Of a DNA stretch of 64,000 bases, positions 1-8,072 are shown one piece after another (position 1 is the first letter of the stretch; every line of letters begins with the position of its first letter). Below the pieces are notes generated by a model, which saw only the letters and a program-made list of their open reading frames with translations, had not been told where the DNA came from and did not search any database. Origin of the DNA: Deltaproteobacteria bacterium (GTDB lineage Bacteria; Myxococcota_A; UBA9042; PHBI01; JACKFB01); assembly GCA_020632695.1 (NCBI GenBank), contig JACKFB010000001.1, positions 62,001 through 126,000 on the forward strand, read 5' to 3'. The position numbers and the translations under genes were made by a program.

Positions 1-1397
1 GTCGGCAGGGACGGCAGCGCGAATCCTTCGGCACAGTTCTCGAGCGTGATCGCCTGCACCGTGTCTGCCACCGGTCCGATCGAGCGGATGCGCGCGGCCC
101 GCATCGCCTGGCAGTCGAGGGGCACTTCGCCGAAGTCCACCGTCGCCGGTTCGACGCTCAACGCTCCCACGGCTCCGACGCCTCGCAGCTTGACGCTGAA
201 CTCCTCGCCCAGCGCCGACTCGACCCGCAGTGCGCACTCGGCGAGGCCGGTGGCTTCGGGCGTGAAGGACACGGTGACGTCTGCGACCGCGCCGCCGCTC
301 AAGGTGAAGGGCAGCGGATCAGGCAACGAGAGGCCGAACGCATCTGAGCAGCCGGTGAGCTCGACGGCCGTCGCGGTCGACGGCGGCGGGCCCCCCGCGA
401 TGACCTGCACGACGCGCAGACGCGGCGTGTGCAATCCCACCTTGCCGAAGTCGACGACCAGGGGCTTCACCCCGAGGACCCCCAGCGCGGTCTGTCCGGC
501 CAGGTTCGCCGGACTGTCGCGCGGCGCCGTGTCGACCGGATCGGCGGTCCCGGGGGCCCAGAGCTTCGCGTGCAGCAGCGCGTACCACTGCCACTGAGGG
601 GGCTCACCGGACGGCGCCGGCGGCGCGAACGTGGCGCTGAAGGTGGTGGTCTCACCCGGTCCGAGGAGGTCGCCGGGCTGCAGCTCGCCCGAGAGGGTGA
701 AGGCATCGCTCGGCACGCCATCCTTGCACACCACACCGCTGTAGCAGGTGTCTGCCAGTATCCGGATCACCTCGCACACGCCGTCGCCGCTATTTGCCAG
801 CTGGAATGTGTGGCTCGCGGTGGCTGGCGGCTCGAGGAAGCCGTAGTCGTAGCCATCGGGCGTCAGGGTCGCGATGCAGCGTTCACCCGTCACCCGCGAC
901 GCGAGCAGCTCGGCCGTGACCGTGCCCGCCACGGGCGCCAGGATCTCGACGCGGAAGGTGGCGCTCACCTCGCCGATGCCACCGATGTCATTTCGGAAGT
1001 CCACTCCCAGGGCGATGCTCTCACCGGCCGCCAGTGTCGCCGGCGCGGGCGATGCCTGGCTGGGCGTGAAGGTCGGGTGTGCCTTGAGGCGGAATTCGCC
1101 CGTCTCGTTGTCGATGACCTCGACCACTCCGATAGTGACAGGCACTCCGGCGACATTGTGCAATCGCACGGTGCCCGTCAGTCCGGCCTTCCACGCGACC
1201 TTGCCCAGGAGCAACCGCTTGGGCTCCAGGTCCAGCAAATCAGTAACGAGACCGGGCTCGGTCTGCTCCGAGTCGGGGGCCGTCGCGTCGGCGAGGATGT
1301 CTTCCGCAGCGCCGTCGAGACCTCCAGGGGCGGCCCCGTCGGAGCATCCCGGCAGAAGAGACAGGCAGGACACGACGACGATGGTGAGGTTCTTCAT
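1..1397 (-). CDS. Secreted lipoprotein with ASH/choice-of-anchor-D-like domains (3' end cut by window)
   Basis: The reading frame opens at an ATG at 1397 and runs without a stop to the left edge, so the C-terminus is missing. The N-terminus is a short hydrophobic signal ending in a lipobox-like LLPGC, which predicts an exported lipoprotein. At least two beta-sandwich-like units begin with the pattern VDFGKV or VDFGEV, typical of the ASPM/SPD-2/Hydin (ASH) or choice-of-anchor-D families; these are Ig-like extracellular modules without catalytic activity. GC content looks a little lower than in the neighbouring genes. The role is probably structural or adhesive at the cell surface, but the substrate is unknown. 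The frame is supported by continuous sensible translation and the lipobox; the family call is from motif resemblance only. Confidence 0.75.
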   Translation of the reverse strand, partial: MKNLTIVVVSCLSLLPGCSDGAAPGGLDGAAEDILADATAPDSEQTEPGLVTDLLDLEPKRLLLGKVAWKAGLTGTVRLHNVAGVPVTIGVVEVIDNETGEFRLKAHPTFTPSQASPAPATLAAGESIALGVDFRNDIGGIGEVSATFRVEILAPVAGTVTAELLASRVTGERCIATLTPDGYDYGFLEPPATASHTFQLANSGDGVCEVIRILADTCYSGVVCKDGVPSDAFTLSGELQPGDLLGPGETTTFSATFAPPAPSGEPPQWQWYALLHAKLWAPGTADPVDTAPRDSPANLAGQTALGVLGVKPLVVDFGKVGLHTPRLRVVQVIAGGPPPSTATAVELTGCSDAFGLSLPDPLPFTLSGGAVADVTVSFTPEATGLAECALRVESALGEEFSVKLRGVGAVGALSVEPATVDFGEVPLDCQAMRAARIRSIGPVADTVQAITLENCAEGFALPSLP

Positions 1398-1471
1398 GGT
1401 ACTGCGAGACTACTTCGCCCCGCACGGCGGACACCATGAGGTCCCTCAGCGCGCTGTAACCGCGAGTGGTG

Positions 1472-1489
1472 GGCCGCGCGAGCGCGGCC
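1472..1489 (-). terminator. GC-rich hairpin downstream of the HEAT-repeat gene
   Basis: A 7-bp perfect stem (GGCCGCG/CGCGGCC) with a 4-nt loop lies 2 nt beyond the stop codon of the minus-strand HEAT-repeat gene and before the next lipoprotein start at 1397. There is no U-tract, so intrinsic termination is uncertain. Confidence 0.35.
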
Positions 1490-1491
1490 GC

Positions 1492-2409
1492 TCAGCGGCT
1501 CGGGGCGGGCTTCGGCGGGTCGGGCTCGCGGCGCGGGGAGGGCGTCGCCGGCTCGGGGGGCGGGCCGGGCTTGGGCGGCGCCTTCAGGTGCGCCAGGGCG
1601 TCGCGGGCGTAGTCGCGCACGGTCTCGTCGGAGTGCGTGAGCAGCGGCTCCAGCGCGGGGATCGCCGCCCGGTCGCCCAACACCCCCAGGGTGTAGACCG
1701 TGGAGGCCAGCGCCTTGGGGTCCTTCTCCTCGGCCACGTGCGCGATGAGGGGCTTCACCGCCGCCGGGTCGCCGAGCTGCGCCAGGGCCATCGCCGCAAA
1801 GCCGCGCACCTGCGCCACGATGTCCTGGTCCACCCGCTCGAGCAGGGCCGCGGTGGCGCGACGGTCGCCGATCTCACCCAGCGCCGCGGCGGCCTGCGTG
1901 CGCACGTCCTCGTCCTGGTCGCGACACGCGGCGATGAGGCCGGGCACCGACGCCGGGTCCTTCAGGGCCCCCAGCGCCACGGCCGCGGCGAAGCGCACAT
2001 TGAGGTCATCGTCGGCCAGCGCCTTCAGGAGATCGGGCGTAGACGCGCGGTCGGCCAGCGCGCCGAGCGCGAAGGCAGCCGCGGCTCGCACCCGCACGGC
2101 CGTGTCGCCCAGGCGCTTCGTGACGGCCGCGCGCGCCGCCGGGATCGGCAGCTCGCTCAGCACGCCCAGCGTCCAGAAGCGCACCAGCTCGGCCTCGTGC
2201 TCGAGCCCGGCGCCCAGGTCGGGCCACACGCCGGGGCCGCGCTCGATGAGCGCACGGGCGGGCGGGCAGGTCTCGATGCTCTCGCAGCTCGGCAGGCGCT
2301 CGATGAGCTCGACCACCGTCGGAGGCGCCTCGGCCGCCCGCGCGGCGCCGCCGCCCGCGAGCCACAGCAGGCCCGCCAGCAGCGAGCCCATCGTCATTCG
2401 TCCGTGCAT
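1492..2409 (-). CDS. Exported HEAT-repeat protein
   Basis: The 305-residue protein starts with a signal peptide (hydrophobic core LLAGLLWLAGG, Ala-rich cleavage region near residue 25). It then has about six HEAT-type helical repeats recognisable by recurring patterns such as VRAAAAFALGALAD, VRFAAAVALGALKD and VRTQAAAALGEIGD. The C-terminus is a Pro-rich tail. HEAT repeats form alpha-solenoids that scaffold protein interactions; no enzymatic motif is present. A strong Shine-Dalgarno (GGAGGTGA) sits 6 nt upstream of the chosen ATG. It is probably periplasmic or surface-exposed. It lies upstream of the ASH-domain lipoprotein on the same strand with a 94-bp gap and a hairpin between them. Confidence 0.85.
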   Translation of the reverse strand: MHGRMTMGSLLAGLLWLAGGGAARAAEAPPTVVELIERLPSCESIETCPPARALIERGPGVWPDLGAGLEHEAELVRFWTLGVLSELPIPAARAAVTKRLGDTAVRVRAAAAFALGALADRASTPDLLKALADDDLNVRFAAAVALGALKDPASVPGLIAACRDQDEDVRTQAAAALGEIGDRRATAALLERVDQDIVAQVRGFAAMALAQLGDPAAVKPLIAHVAEEKDPKALASTVYTLGVLGDRAAIPALEPLLTHSDETVRDYARDALAHLKAPPKPGPPPEPATPSPRREPDPPKPAPSR

Positions 2410-2488
2410 CGCGCCTCACCTCCGCGCCCGGCCGAACCCCCCGGAACGCGCGGCGTTGCCTCGCCATTCCGGCGGCCCGACCCCGCGT

Positions 2489-3754
2489 TCAGAACAGGAA
2501 GGCCACGCCGGTCCGGAGGACGCCGTGCCGCGCGGTCCACGTCGTGGTCGGGTCCGTCGCGAACAGCCACAGATGCCCCGCCCAGCCACCCTCGACGAAG
2601 ATGCCGAAGCTCTCGCCCACGTAGAACTTCGCTCCGAGAAGCAAGCTGAAGTACGCGCCCGGCCCCACGTTCTTCACCGGCTCGCCCGTGTCCAGGTCCA
2701 GCGTGTCGTCGATGCCGACGCTCAGCCCGATGGGGATGGAGAGGTAGGCCTCGGCGACGCGCCCGAAGGTGACTCGGAAGCGCGGGACGAAGGCGAGGTC
2801 GATGTGGATGTTCGGGCCCAGCTCGTTGTCGTCGTGGAACTGCGTGTTCCAGGTCCCCACGCTCACCTCGACGCCGAAGGCGAAGAGCTGGCGCAGGGGG
2901 ATGTCCAGGTAGAAGCCGCCGCCCCACGCCAGCAGCAGGTCGGTGTCGTCCGACACGCTGTTGCCGAACCCGTCGTCCAGCGAGATCTTGGCCTTGCCCG
3001 GGAAGCCCATCGCGAAAAAGGGCCGGAGCTGCAGCTTTTGATGCGGCAGCTTCGCCACGGCCGGCGTCGCCGGTTCCTCGCGCTCCTCCTCCTCCTCCTC
3101 CTCACGGGCGGGGCCCACGGGCTCCTCGGTGGGCGGCTGGATGCCCGCCGGGTGCTGAAGTCGCGCCTCGTAGCTGCCGCCGCGGCCGGCGCGGGCGGTC
3201 ACGGTGAACTGGCCCGGCAGGTAGCCGTCCACCGCCACCTCCAGGGTGTGCTTTCCGGCGCTGAGGCCCACGGTGCGCGGGGTGACGAAGACCACGCCGT
3301 CGAGCTGCGCCTGCGCTCCGTCGGGCACGCTGGTCACGACCAGCCACCCCATCGGCGGCGTGCTGCGGCCGCCGTGCCGGGCCAGGCCCGCGTTCACCAG
3401 GCTGGTCTCGTCGGCGGTGGGCGAGAGGTCGGCGGCCAGCAGGTAGGCCTCGAAGGCCTCCTCGTCGCGCTTCATGTCTCCGAGGATCGTCGCCCGGATG
3501 AGCGCGGTGCTGGCGTTGGGCAGCGCGACCCACGCGCGATCGGCGGCGGCCAGCGCGTCCTCCAGGCGCCCGGCACCGTAGGCCTCGGCCGCGTCGTCGT
3601 AGGCGGCGCGCGCGGTGGCACGGTCGGCGGCGCTGGCCCCGCCGGTCTCTGGCAGCTCGGGCGCCATGACCTCGGCCGATGCGGCTCGGTGCGAGGTCAG
3701 GGCCCCGAGGAACATCAGCGCGGCCAGCGCGCGGACGTAGTGGCTGTGGGTCAC
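2489..3754 (-). CDS. TPR/PEGA protein with C-terminal outer-membrane beta-barrel
   Basis: The chosen start is a GTG at 3754 that opens a signal peptide (core ALAALMFLGAL, cleavage near SHRAASA). The open frame extends further upstream but into the divergent Mpo1-like gene. Residues about 40-110 form a tetratricopeptide-like helical unit (AYDDAAEAYGAGRLEDALAA). About 145-205 is a PEGA-like beta domain (LVVTSVPDGAQAQLDG ... GKHTLEVAVDGY). An acidic Glu run and a Pro linker follow. The last roughly 190 residues alternate polar and hydrophobic residues in strands and end in Phe, as outer-membrane barrels do. The fusion would place a periplasmic PEGA/TPR module on an outer-membrane barrel. The function is unknown. 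The barrel assignment is inference from strand periodicity and the terminal aromatic residue. Confidence 0.75.
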   Translation of the reverse strand: MTHSHYVRALAALMFLGALTSHRAASAEVMAPELPETGGASAADRATARAAYDDAAEAYGAGRLEDALAAADRAWVALPNASTALIRATILGDMKRDEEAFEAYLLAADLSPTADETSLVNAGLARHGGRSTPPMGWLVVTSVPDGAQAQLDGVVFVTPRTVGLSAGKHTLEVAVDGYLPGQFTVTARAGRGGSYEARLQHPAGIQPPTEEPVGPAREEEEEEEREEPATPAVAKLPHQKLQLRPFFAMGFPGKAKISLDDGFGNSVSDDTDLLLAWGGGFYLDIPLRQLFAFGVEVSVGTWNTQFHDDNELGPNIHIDLAFVPRFRVTFGRVAEAYLSIPIGLSVGIDDTLDLDTGEPVKNVGPGAYFSLLLGAKFYVGESFGIFVEGGWAGHLWLFATDPTTTWTARHGVLRTGVAFLF

Positions 3755-4007
3755 GTGTGGTCCTTGGGCACCGAGGTGGATGACCGCATTGTGGGGCCGC
3801 GGGCCTTGGGAGGCAACGGAAGCCCGCTGGCAGGATCGGCGGGAACAGCCACCGGCCGTGTCGACCACCCCAGCGGCCGCCTCGGCCGCCGGTGCTGCCG
3901 CTCCGCTCCGCCCCATGCTCCCGCTGAACCCGTGAGCGTCATCGCGCTTCGCTCGGCGCCCGACGTGGTGTATGGAACCAGCGTCCGCCGACACGGGAGG
4001 TACACCA

Positions 4008-4376
4008 GTGAGCGACGCGCGCATCCAGTCCTTCGAGGAGTTCTGGCCCTACTACCTGGGCGAGCACCTCGATCCCACCTGTCGCGCCCTGCACTACGCG
4101 GGCACCGGGCTGGTCATCGGCATCGCGGCCTCCGCTGCCCTGACCATGAACCCGACGCTGCTGCTGGCGCTGCCGGTGGTGGGCTACGGCTTCGCCTGGG
4201 TCGGGCACTTCGTGTTCGAGAAGAACCGCCCGGCCACCTTCACCTACCCGCGCTGGTCGCTGGCGGCGGACTTCAAGATGTTCGGGTACTGGGTGACCGG
4301 GCGCATGGGCGCCGAGCTGGCGAAGCACCACCCGGGGGCGGCCGGCGCGCGCGCCGCGCAGGGCGCTCGGGGCTGA
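4008..4376 (+). CDS. Mpo1-like (DUF962/YGL010w) small membrane protein
   Basis: This 122-residue protein has the family signatures HYAGTG near residue 28, HFVFEKNRPATF near residue 70 and a following YPRWSLAADFKMF. There are two central hydrophobic segments (GLVIGIAASAALTM and TLLLALPVVGYGFAW). The yeast family member Mpo1 is an Fe-dependent dioxygenase of 2-hydroxy fatty acids; whether this bacterial protein has that activity is unproven. The GTG at 4008 is preferred over an in-frame ATG at 3972 because GGGAGG lies at 3995-4000 with ideal spacing. It is divergent from the PEGA/TPR gene and convergent with the HAD phosphatase. Confidence 0.85.
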   Translation: MSDARIQSFEEFWPYYLGEHLDPTCRALHYAGTGLVIGIAASAALTMNPTLLLALPVVGYGFAWVGHFVFEKNRPATFTYPRWSLAADFKMFGYWVTGRMGAELAKHHPGAAGARAAQGARG

Positions 4377-4400
4377 GGGCGCCTCTTCTGGCTGACCCTG

Positions 4401-5087
4401 TCAGTCGCCGACCAGGCACTCCAGGGCGCCCGGGGCGCTGAGGTCGGCGAAGAGCCACTCGGGCTCGCAGGCCGCGAGCGTCTCCAGGTCGGCGGCGCCC
4501 GTGGCCACGGCGACGCACTCGGCGCCGATGGCGTGGGCGGCGGCGACGTCCTTGGGCGTGTCGCCGATGACGACGACGCGGCACTCCGCGAGCGGGCGCC
4601 CCAGGCGCTCGGCTCCGCGCTCGGCGCCGCGCCGGATCAGCGCCGGCCGGTCCTCGTGGTCGCAGCCGAAGCCGCCGAAGGCGAAGCGCGGGTTCAGGCC
4701 GACGCGCTCCAGCTTGATGCGCGCGCCCTGCTCCACGTTGCCGGTGCCGAGGCCCACGGCGCTGCGCGCGCGGGCGGAGACGGCCTCGACGGCCTCGGCG
4801 ATGCCGGCGTGCACGGCGTAGACGGGCGCGCGCGCCACCTCGTCGACCAGCAGGGGCAGGTAGGCCGCGATCAGCGCGTCGATGCGCGCCGCCGTGGCCT
4901 CCACCTCGATGGCCTCGAGGCTCTTGCGGAAGATGCCGCGGTCGGTCATGCCGCCGAACGAGAAGTGGGCGCAGGCGTCGTCGCGGCCGTACTCCTGGGC
5001 GACGGCTCGCTCGAGCGCGCGGCGGCCGGCGCCGCCCGATGTGATGATGGTGCCGTCGATGTCGAAGAGGTAGACCGTGGGGCGCAT
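4401..5087 (-). CDS. HAD-family hydrolase, phosphoglycolate-phosphatase-like
   Basis: The 228-residue protein carries all four haloacid dehalogenase motifs: motif I FDIDGTI at residues 8-14 with nucleophile Asp, a threonine/serine motif II region (GLGTGN, near 115), a conserved Lys in the middle (ARIKLERVG), and motif IV VIGDTPKD near residue 175. The helical cap between motifs I and II places it with Gph/beta-phosphoglucomutase-type phosphatases, which dephosphorylate small phosphorylated metabolites. The substrate cannot be told from sequence. It is transcribed divergently from the small lipoprotein at 5159 and is convergent with the Mpo1-like gene, 24 bp apart. Confidence 0.85.
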   Translation of the reverse strand: MRPTVYLFDIDGTIITSGGAGRRALERAVAQEYGRDDACAHFSFGGMTDRGIFRKSLEAIEVEATAARIDALIAAYLPLLVDEVARAPVYAVHAGIAEAVEAVSARARSAVGLGTGNVEQGARIKLERVGLNPRFAFGGFGCDHEDRPALIRRGAERGAERLGRPLAECRVVVIGDTPKDVAAAHAIGAECVAVATGAADLETLAACEPEWLFADLSAPGALECLVGD

Positions 5088-5158
5088 GGGCTGGGCTCGT
5101 GGCGCTGCGTCGGGGGTGGTAGGATCGGGTCCGGATGATGCCCGGAGAGGTGAGCGCG

Positions 5159-5680
5159 ATGAAAGGGCGAATGTGGCGGGCGGTGCTGGGCGCGGGCCTC
5201 GGCGCGGTGATGAGCGCGGCGCCCGGCTGTGGCAAGAGCGAGGCGCTGGCGGGCGATGGCTCGCGGACCGCGGCGGAGGCCGACTGCCCCGCGCGGGTGC
5301 TGACGCTGGACGGCCAGGCGCAGGATTGGCACCACGCGCTGGCGTACCGCGCGGGCGGCAACACGGTGATCCGCATCTACAACCACGACGGCGTGAGCTG
5401 CGAGGATCTGCTGCAGGACAAGATCCTGCGGCCGCCGCGCGACGAGCAGCTCATCAACATCGCCATGATGTCCGGCGACACCTACGTCACCTGGGCGCCG
5501 GACCCCTCGGGCGGCACGCGCGCGAAGAGCCGCGTCGTCACCAAGGCCGACAAGGCGGGGGACACGCTCCGGGTGTGCCTGCCGGAGGCCGTGACGCTGG
5601 TGGGCAAGGGCGTCCACGAGGGGCACACGGTGGTGCTGCAGGGGCTGATCGAGGCGCACTTCTGTGGGGATCACCCGTAG
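5159..5680 (+). CDS. Small predicted lipoprotein, function unknown
   Basis: The 173-residue product begins with a positively charged N-terminus and a hydrophobic stretch ending APGC, a plausible lipobox. It starts at the ATG at 5159, preceded 8 nt upstream by GGAGAGG; an in-frame ATG at 5135 has no comparable site. The mature part is a compact domain of about 140 residues with three conserved-looking Cys (in DCPAR, VSCEDL and the C-terminal HFCGD). I do not recognise the family. It leads a run of same-strand small genes (DUF427, CPXCG, propeller lipoprotein) with gaps under 30 bp, suggesting cotranscription. Confidence 0.7.
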   Translation: MKGRMWRAVLGAGLGAVMSAAPGCGKSEALAGDGSRTAAEADCPARVLTLDGQAQDWHHALAYRAGGNTVIRIYNHDGVSCEDLLQDKILRPPRDEQLINIAMMSGDTYVTWAPDPSGGTRAKSRVVTKADKAGDTLRVCLPEAVTLVGKGVHEGHTVVLQGLIEAHFCGDHP

Positions 5681-5708
5681 GAGCCGGCAGCGGAACAGGA
5701 GGCAGGCG

Positions 5709-5993
5709 ATGGCGCGCGCGATGTGGAAGGGCGTGGTGGTCGCGGAGTCCGACGAGACGGTGCTCGTGGAGGGGAACCACTACTTCCCGCCCGACAGCGT
5801 GGCCTCTGAGCACCTGCGCGCGACCGACACCACCACGCGCTGCTTCTGGAAGGGCACCGCCCGCTACTTCGACGTGGTGGCGGGGGACGAGGTCGCGAGC
5901 GACGCGGCCTGGAGCTACCCCGAGCCGATGGAAGCGGCGGAGAATATCCGCGGATACATCGCCTTCTGGCGTGGCGTGCAGGTCCTCCCGTGA
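5709..5993 (+). CDS. DUF427 domain protein
   Basis: This 94-residue protein matches the DUF427 family in length and pattern: KGVVVAESDETVLVEGNHYFP near the N-terminus, then CFWKGTARYFDV and the closing PxxAxxIRGYIAFW segment. DUF427 proteins form a small beta-tent fold and have no assigned biochemical role. The ATG at 5709 has a strong AGGAGG at 5697-5702, which favours it over the longer frame starting at 5664 inside the preceding gene. It lies between the small lipoprotein and the CPXCG gene. Confidence 0.85.
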   Translation: MARAMWKGVVVAESDETVLVEGNHYFPPDSVASEHLRATDTTTRCFWKGTARYFDVVAGDEVASDAAWSYPEPMEAAENIRGYIAFWRGVQVLP

Positions 5994-6018
5994 GGGCAGG
6001 CGGCCGGGGAGAGAGTTC

Positions 6019-6201
6019 ATGGAACAGGGAGTCGAGGTGAGCTGCCCCGCGTGCGGAGAGACGACCGCGGTCTACGTGGACTGGGAGGACGGCCAGGACG
6101 AGCTGGAGACCGACTGCCAGGTGTGCTGTCACCCCATCCACGTGCAGGTGCAGATGAACGCCGGGCGCGTCGTGAACACCGCGGTGGGCAACGAGTGGTG
6201 A
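6019..6201 (+). CDS. CPXCG-motif cysteine-rich zinc-ribbon protein
   Basis: The 60-residue protein contains two Cys pairs, SCPACGE at residues 8-14 and DCQVCCHP near residue 37, matching the Cys_rich_CPXG family, a small presumed zinc ribbon. A start at 6019 gives a full-length family member. The stop codon TGA at 6199-6201 overlaps the GTG start of the next gene in a GTGA arrangement, so the two are probably translationally coupled. The function is unknown. Confidence 0.85.
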   Translation: MEQGVEVSCPACGETTAVYVDWEDGQDELETDCQVCCHPIHVQVQMNAGRVVNTAVGNEW

Positions 6202-7439
6202 GGCGGGCAGCGTGCGCGCTGGCGCTGGTGTCGGGGCTGGCCGCGTGTGACGCCGCGGTGGTCGGGGCGTCGGACGTGACCCCGGACACGGCTCCCGACG
6301 CGGCACAGCCGACGCGGCCGGTCCTGTCGGAGGCGCGGCAGATGGTCCCCTCGGCGGCGCTGCCGGCCTCTCTCGAGGTGGACGACGCCAACAACAACCT
6401 GGACATCGTCCGCTTCGAGGGGCGGCTCTACCTGGCCTGGCGTACCGCGCCCAACCACTTCGCCAGCCCCGACGCGCGCCTGGTCATCGCCAGCACCGCC
6501 GACGAGCAGCGCTTCGACGTGGAGGCGCAGATACACCGCGGCACCGACCTGCGCGAGCCGCGCCTGCTGGTGGTGGGCGACCGGCTCTTTCTCTACTTCG
6601 CCGTGCTGGGCAAGAGCTCGCTCGACTTCGAGCCGCAGGGGATGATGGTGACCTCGCGCGGGCCGGACGGCGTCTGGTCCGAGCCTCAGTGGTTCTACCA
6701 GCCGGGCTTCATCCCCTGGCGCGCGCGCACCGTGGACGGCGTGCCCTACCTGCTGACCTATGGTGGCGGCGAGAACATCTACGACGCCGTGCGCGACCCC
6801 CTGGAGATCCACTGGCTGACCACCAGCGACGGCCTGGACTGGACGCCGGTGGTGCCCGGGCAGCCCGTGGTGTCCAGCGGCGGTGGCTCCGAGACCGACT
6901 TCGCCTTCCTCGAGGACGGGAGCCTCGTCGCCGTCATCCGCAACGAGGCCGGCGACGACCTGGGCTTCGGCTCCAAGGTCTGCCGCGCGCCCGCCACCGC
7001 GCTCGGCACCTGGACCTGCAAGGCCGACCGCCGCAAGTACGACTCGCCGCTGGTCTTCCGCCACGGCGCCGACGTCTGGCTCATCGCCCGGCGCAACATC
7101 ACCCGCAGCGGCTACTACCAGCTCGACGATCCGCTGCCGGCCGAGGACCCCTACCTCGACTACCAGCTCGCCTACTGGGAGAAGCCCAAGCGCTGCAGCC
7201 TGTGGCGGGTGGACCCGGAGTCGCTGACGGTGACCTGGGCCGCCGACCTGGCCTCGCGCGGCGACACCTGCTTCGCCAGCGTGGTCCCCGACGGCCCCGA
7301 CGCCTACGTCATCTACAACTACAGCTCGCCCATCGATGGCCCGGACACCTCGTGGATCACCGGCCAGCTCGGCCAGACCCGCATCTACCGGCAGCGCCTC
7401 AGCTTCGAGCCGTCGGGCCCGGCCGCCGCGCCTCGATGA
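6198..7439 (+). CDS. Lipoprotein with sialidase/glycosidase-like beta-propeller
   Basis: The 413-residue product begins at a GTG overlapping the previous stop codon and has a textbook lipobox LAAC at residues 14-17. Asp follows the lipidated Cys, which under the E. coli +2 rule would favour inner-membrane retention. The mature region repeats beta-strand units such as VRFEGRLYLAWRTAP, REPRLLVVGDRLFLYFAV and YDSPLVFRHGADVWLIARR, the pattern of five- or six-bladed propellers of GH32/GH43/sialidase type. No catalytic triad can be assigned with certainty. Its last 41 bp overlap the convergent hotdog gene. It is likely a surface carbohydrate-binding or hydrolysing protein, but this is inferred from fold resemblance. 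Confidence 0.75.
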   Translation: MRRAACALALVSGLAACDAAVVGASDVTPDTAPDAAQPTRPVLSEARQMVPSAALPASLEVDDANNNLDIVRFEGRLYLAWRTAPNHFASPDARLVIASTADEQRFDVEAQIHRGTDLREPRLLVVGDRLFLYFAVLGKSSLDFEPQGMMVTSRGPDGVWSEPQWFYQPGFIPWRARTVDGVPYLLTYGGGENIYDAVRDPLEIHWLTTSDGLDWTPVVPGQPVVSSGGGSETDFAFLEDGSLVAVIRNEAGDDLGFGSKVCRAPATALGTWTCKADRRKYDSPLVFRHGADVWLIARRNITRSGYYQLDDPLPAEDPYLDYQLAYWEKPKRCSLWRVDPESLTVTWAADLASRGDTCFASVVPDGPDAYVIYNYSSPIDGPDTSWITGQLGQTRIYRQRLSFEPSGPAAAPR

Positions 7440-7917
7440 CCCAGCGCGCGGTGGCCCGGGCGACCACGTCCCCGGCCGCGTCGCGTATCGCCACCTCCAC
7501 CCGGTGCTCGGTGCGGCCGTCCAGCGCCGGCACCTCGGTGCTGCACTCGGCCTCGAGCCGCCCGCGCGCCTTCTTCAGGTAGTCGATGCCCAGGCCGGCG
7601 ATGATGCCGCGGGCCTCCGGCGGCAGCGCCATCATGGTCGCCAGTCCGCTGGTCTCCTCGGCGAGGTTCATCAGCGCGATGGCGTGCACGCAGTCCAGGT
7701 GGTTGCGCACGGCCCGCCGGTCGGCCATCGCCAGCCGCGCGTAGCCGGCGCGCAGCTCGAGGATCTCGGCGCGGATGGTCCCGGTGTACGGCGCCGCGCG
7801 GCCGACCAGCCGGCTCATCGCCCGCCGCCCGCCGGGCAGCCGCGACAGCGCCGCCCACAGCCGCTGCAGGTCGCCCGGACCCGACATCCCCATCCGCTGA
7901 GCCAGGCTGCGCTTCAT
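7399..7917 (-). CDS. DUF4442/hotdog-fold thioesterase-like protein
   Basis: The 172-residue protein has the DUF4442 pattern of a single hotdog domain: an N-terminal helical region, the central VRNHLDCVHAIALMNLAE helix near residue 88 with Asn-His-Leu as in PaaI/YiiD-type thioesterases, and later strands (VPALDGRTEHRVEVAIRD, VVARATARWVI). Relatives hydrolyse acyl-CoA or acyl-ACP thioesters, but the substrate here is unknown. GAGGGAG lies upstream of the ATG at 7917. The gene is convergent with the propeller lipoprotein and overlaps its 3' end by 41 bp. Confidence 0.8.
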   Translation of the reverse strand: MKRSLAQRMGMSGPGDLQRLWAALSRLPGGRRAMSRLVGRAAPYTGTIRAEILELRAGYARLAMADRRAVRNHLDCVHAIALMNLAEETSGLATMMALPPEARGIIAGLGIDYLKKARGRLEAECSTEVPALDGRTEHRVEVAIRDAAGDVVARATARWVIEARRPGPTARS

Positions 7918-8072
7918 CGCTCGCTCCCTCGCGCGTCCGCCCCGTCCGCCGCGCGTGCGCGCCCCAAGCCTGGACCAGCGCGGCCCGCCCGTCGACCGCC
8001 GCGGCGCCGGGCGTTGTGCCGGCCTGTCGCATCGGCCAACATCGCGGCCACGACGGAGGCGGACCCTTGAGC

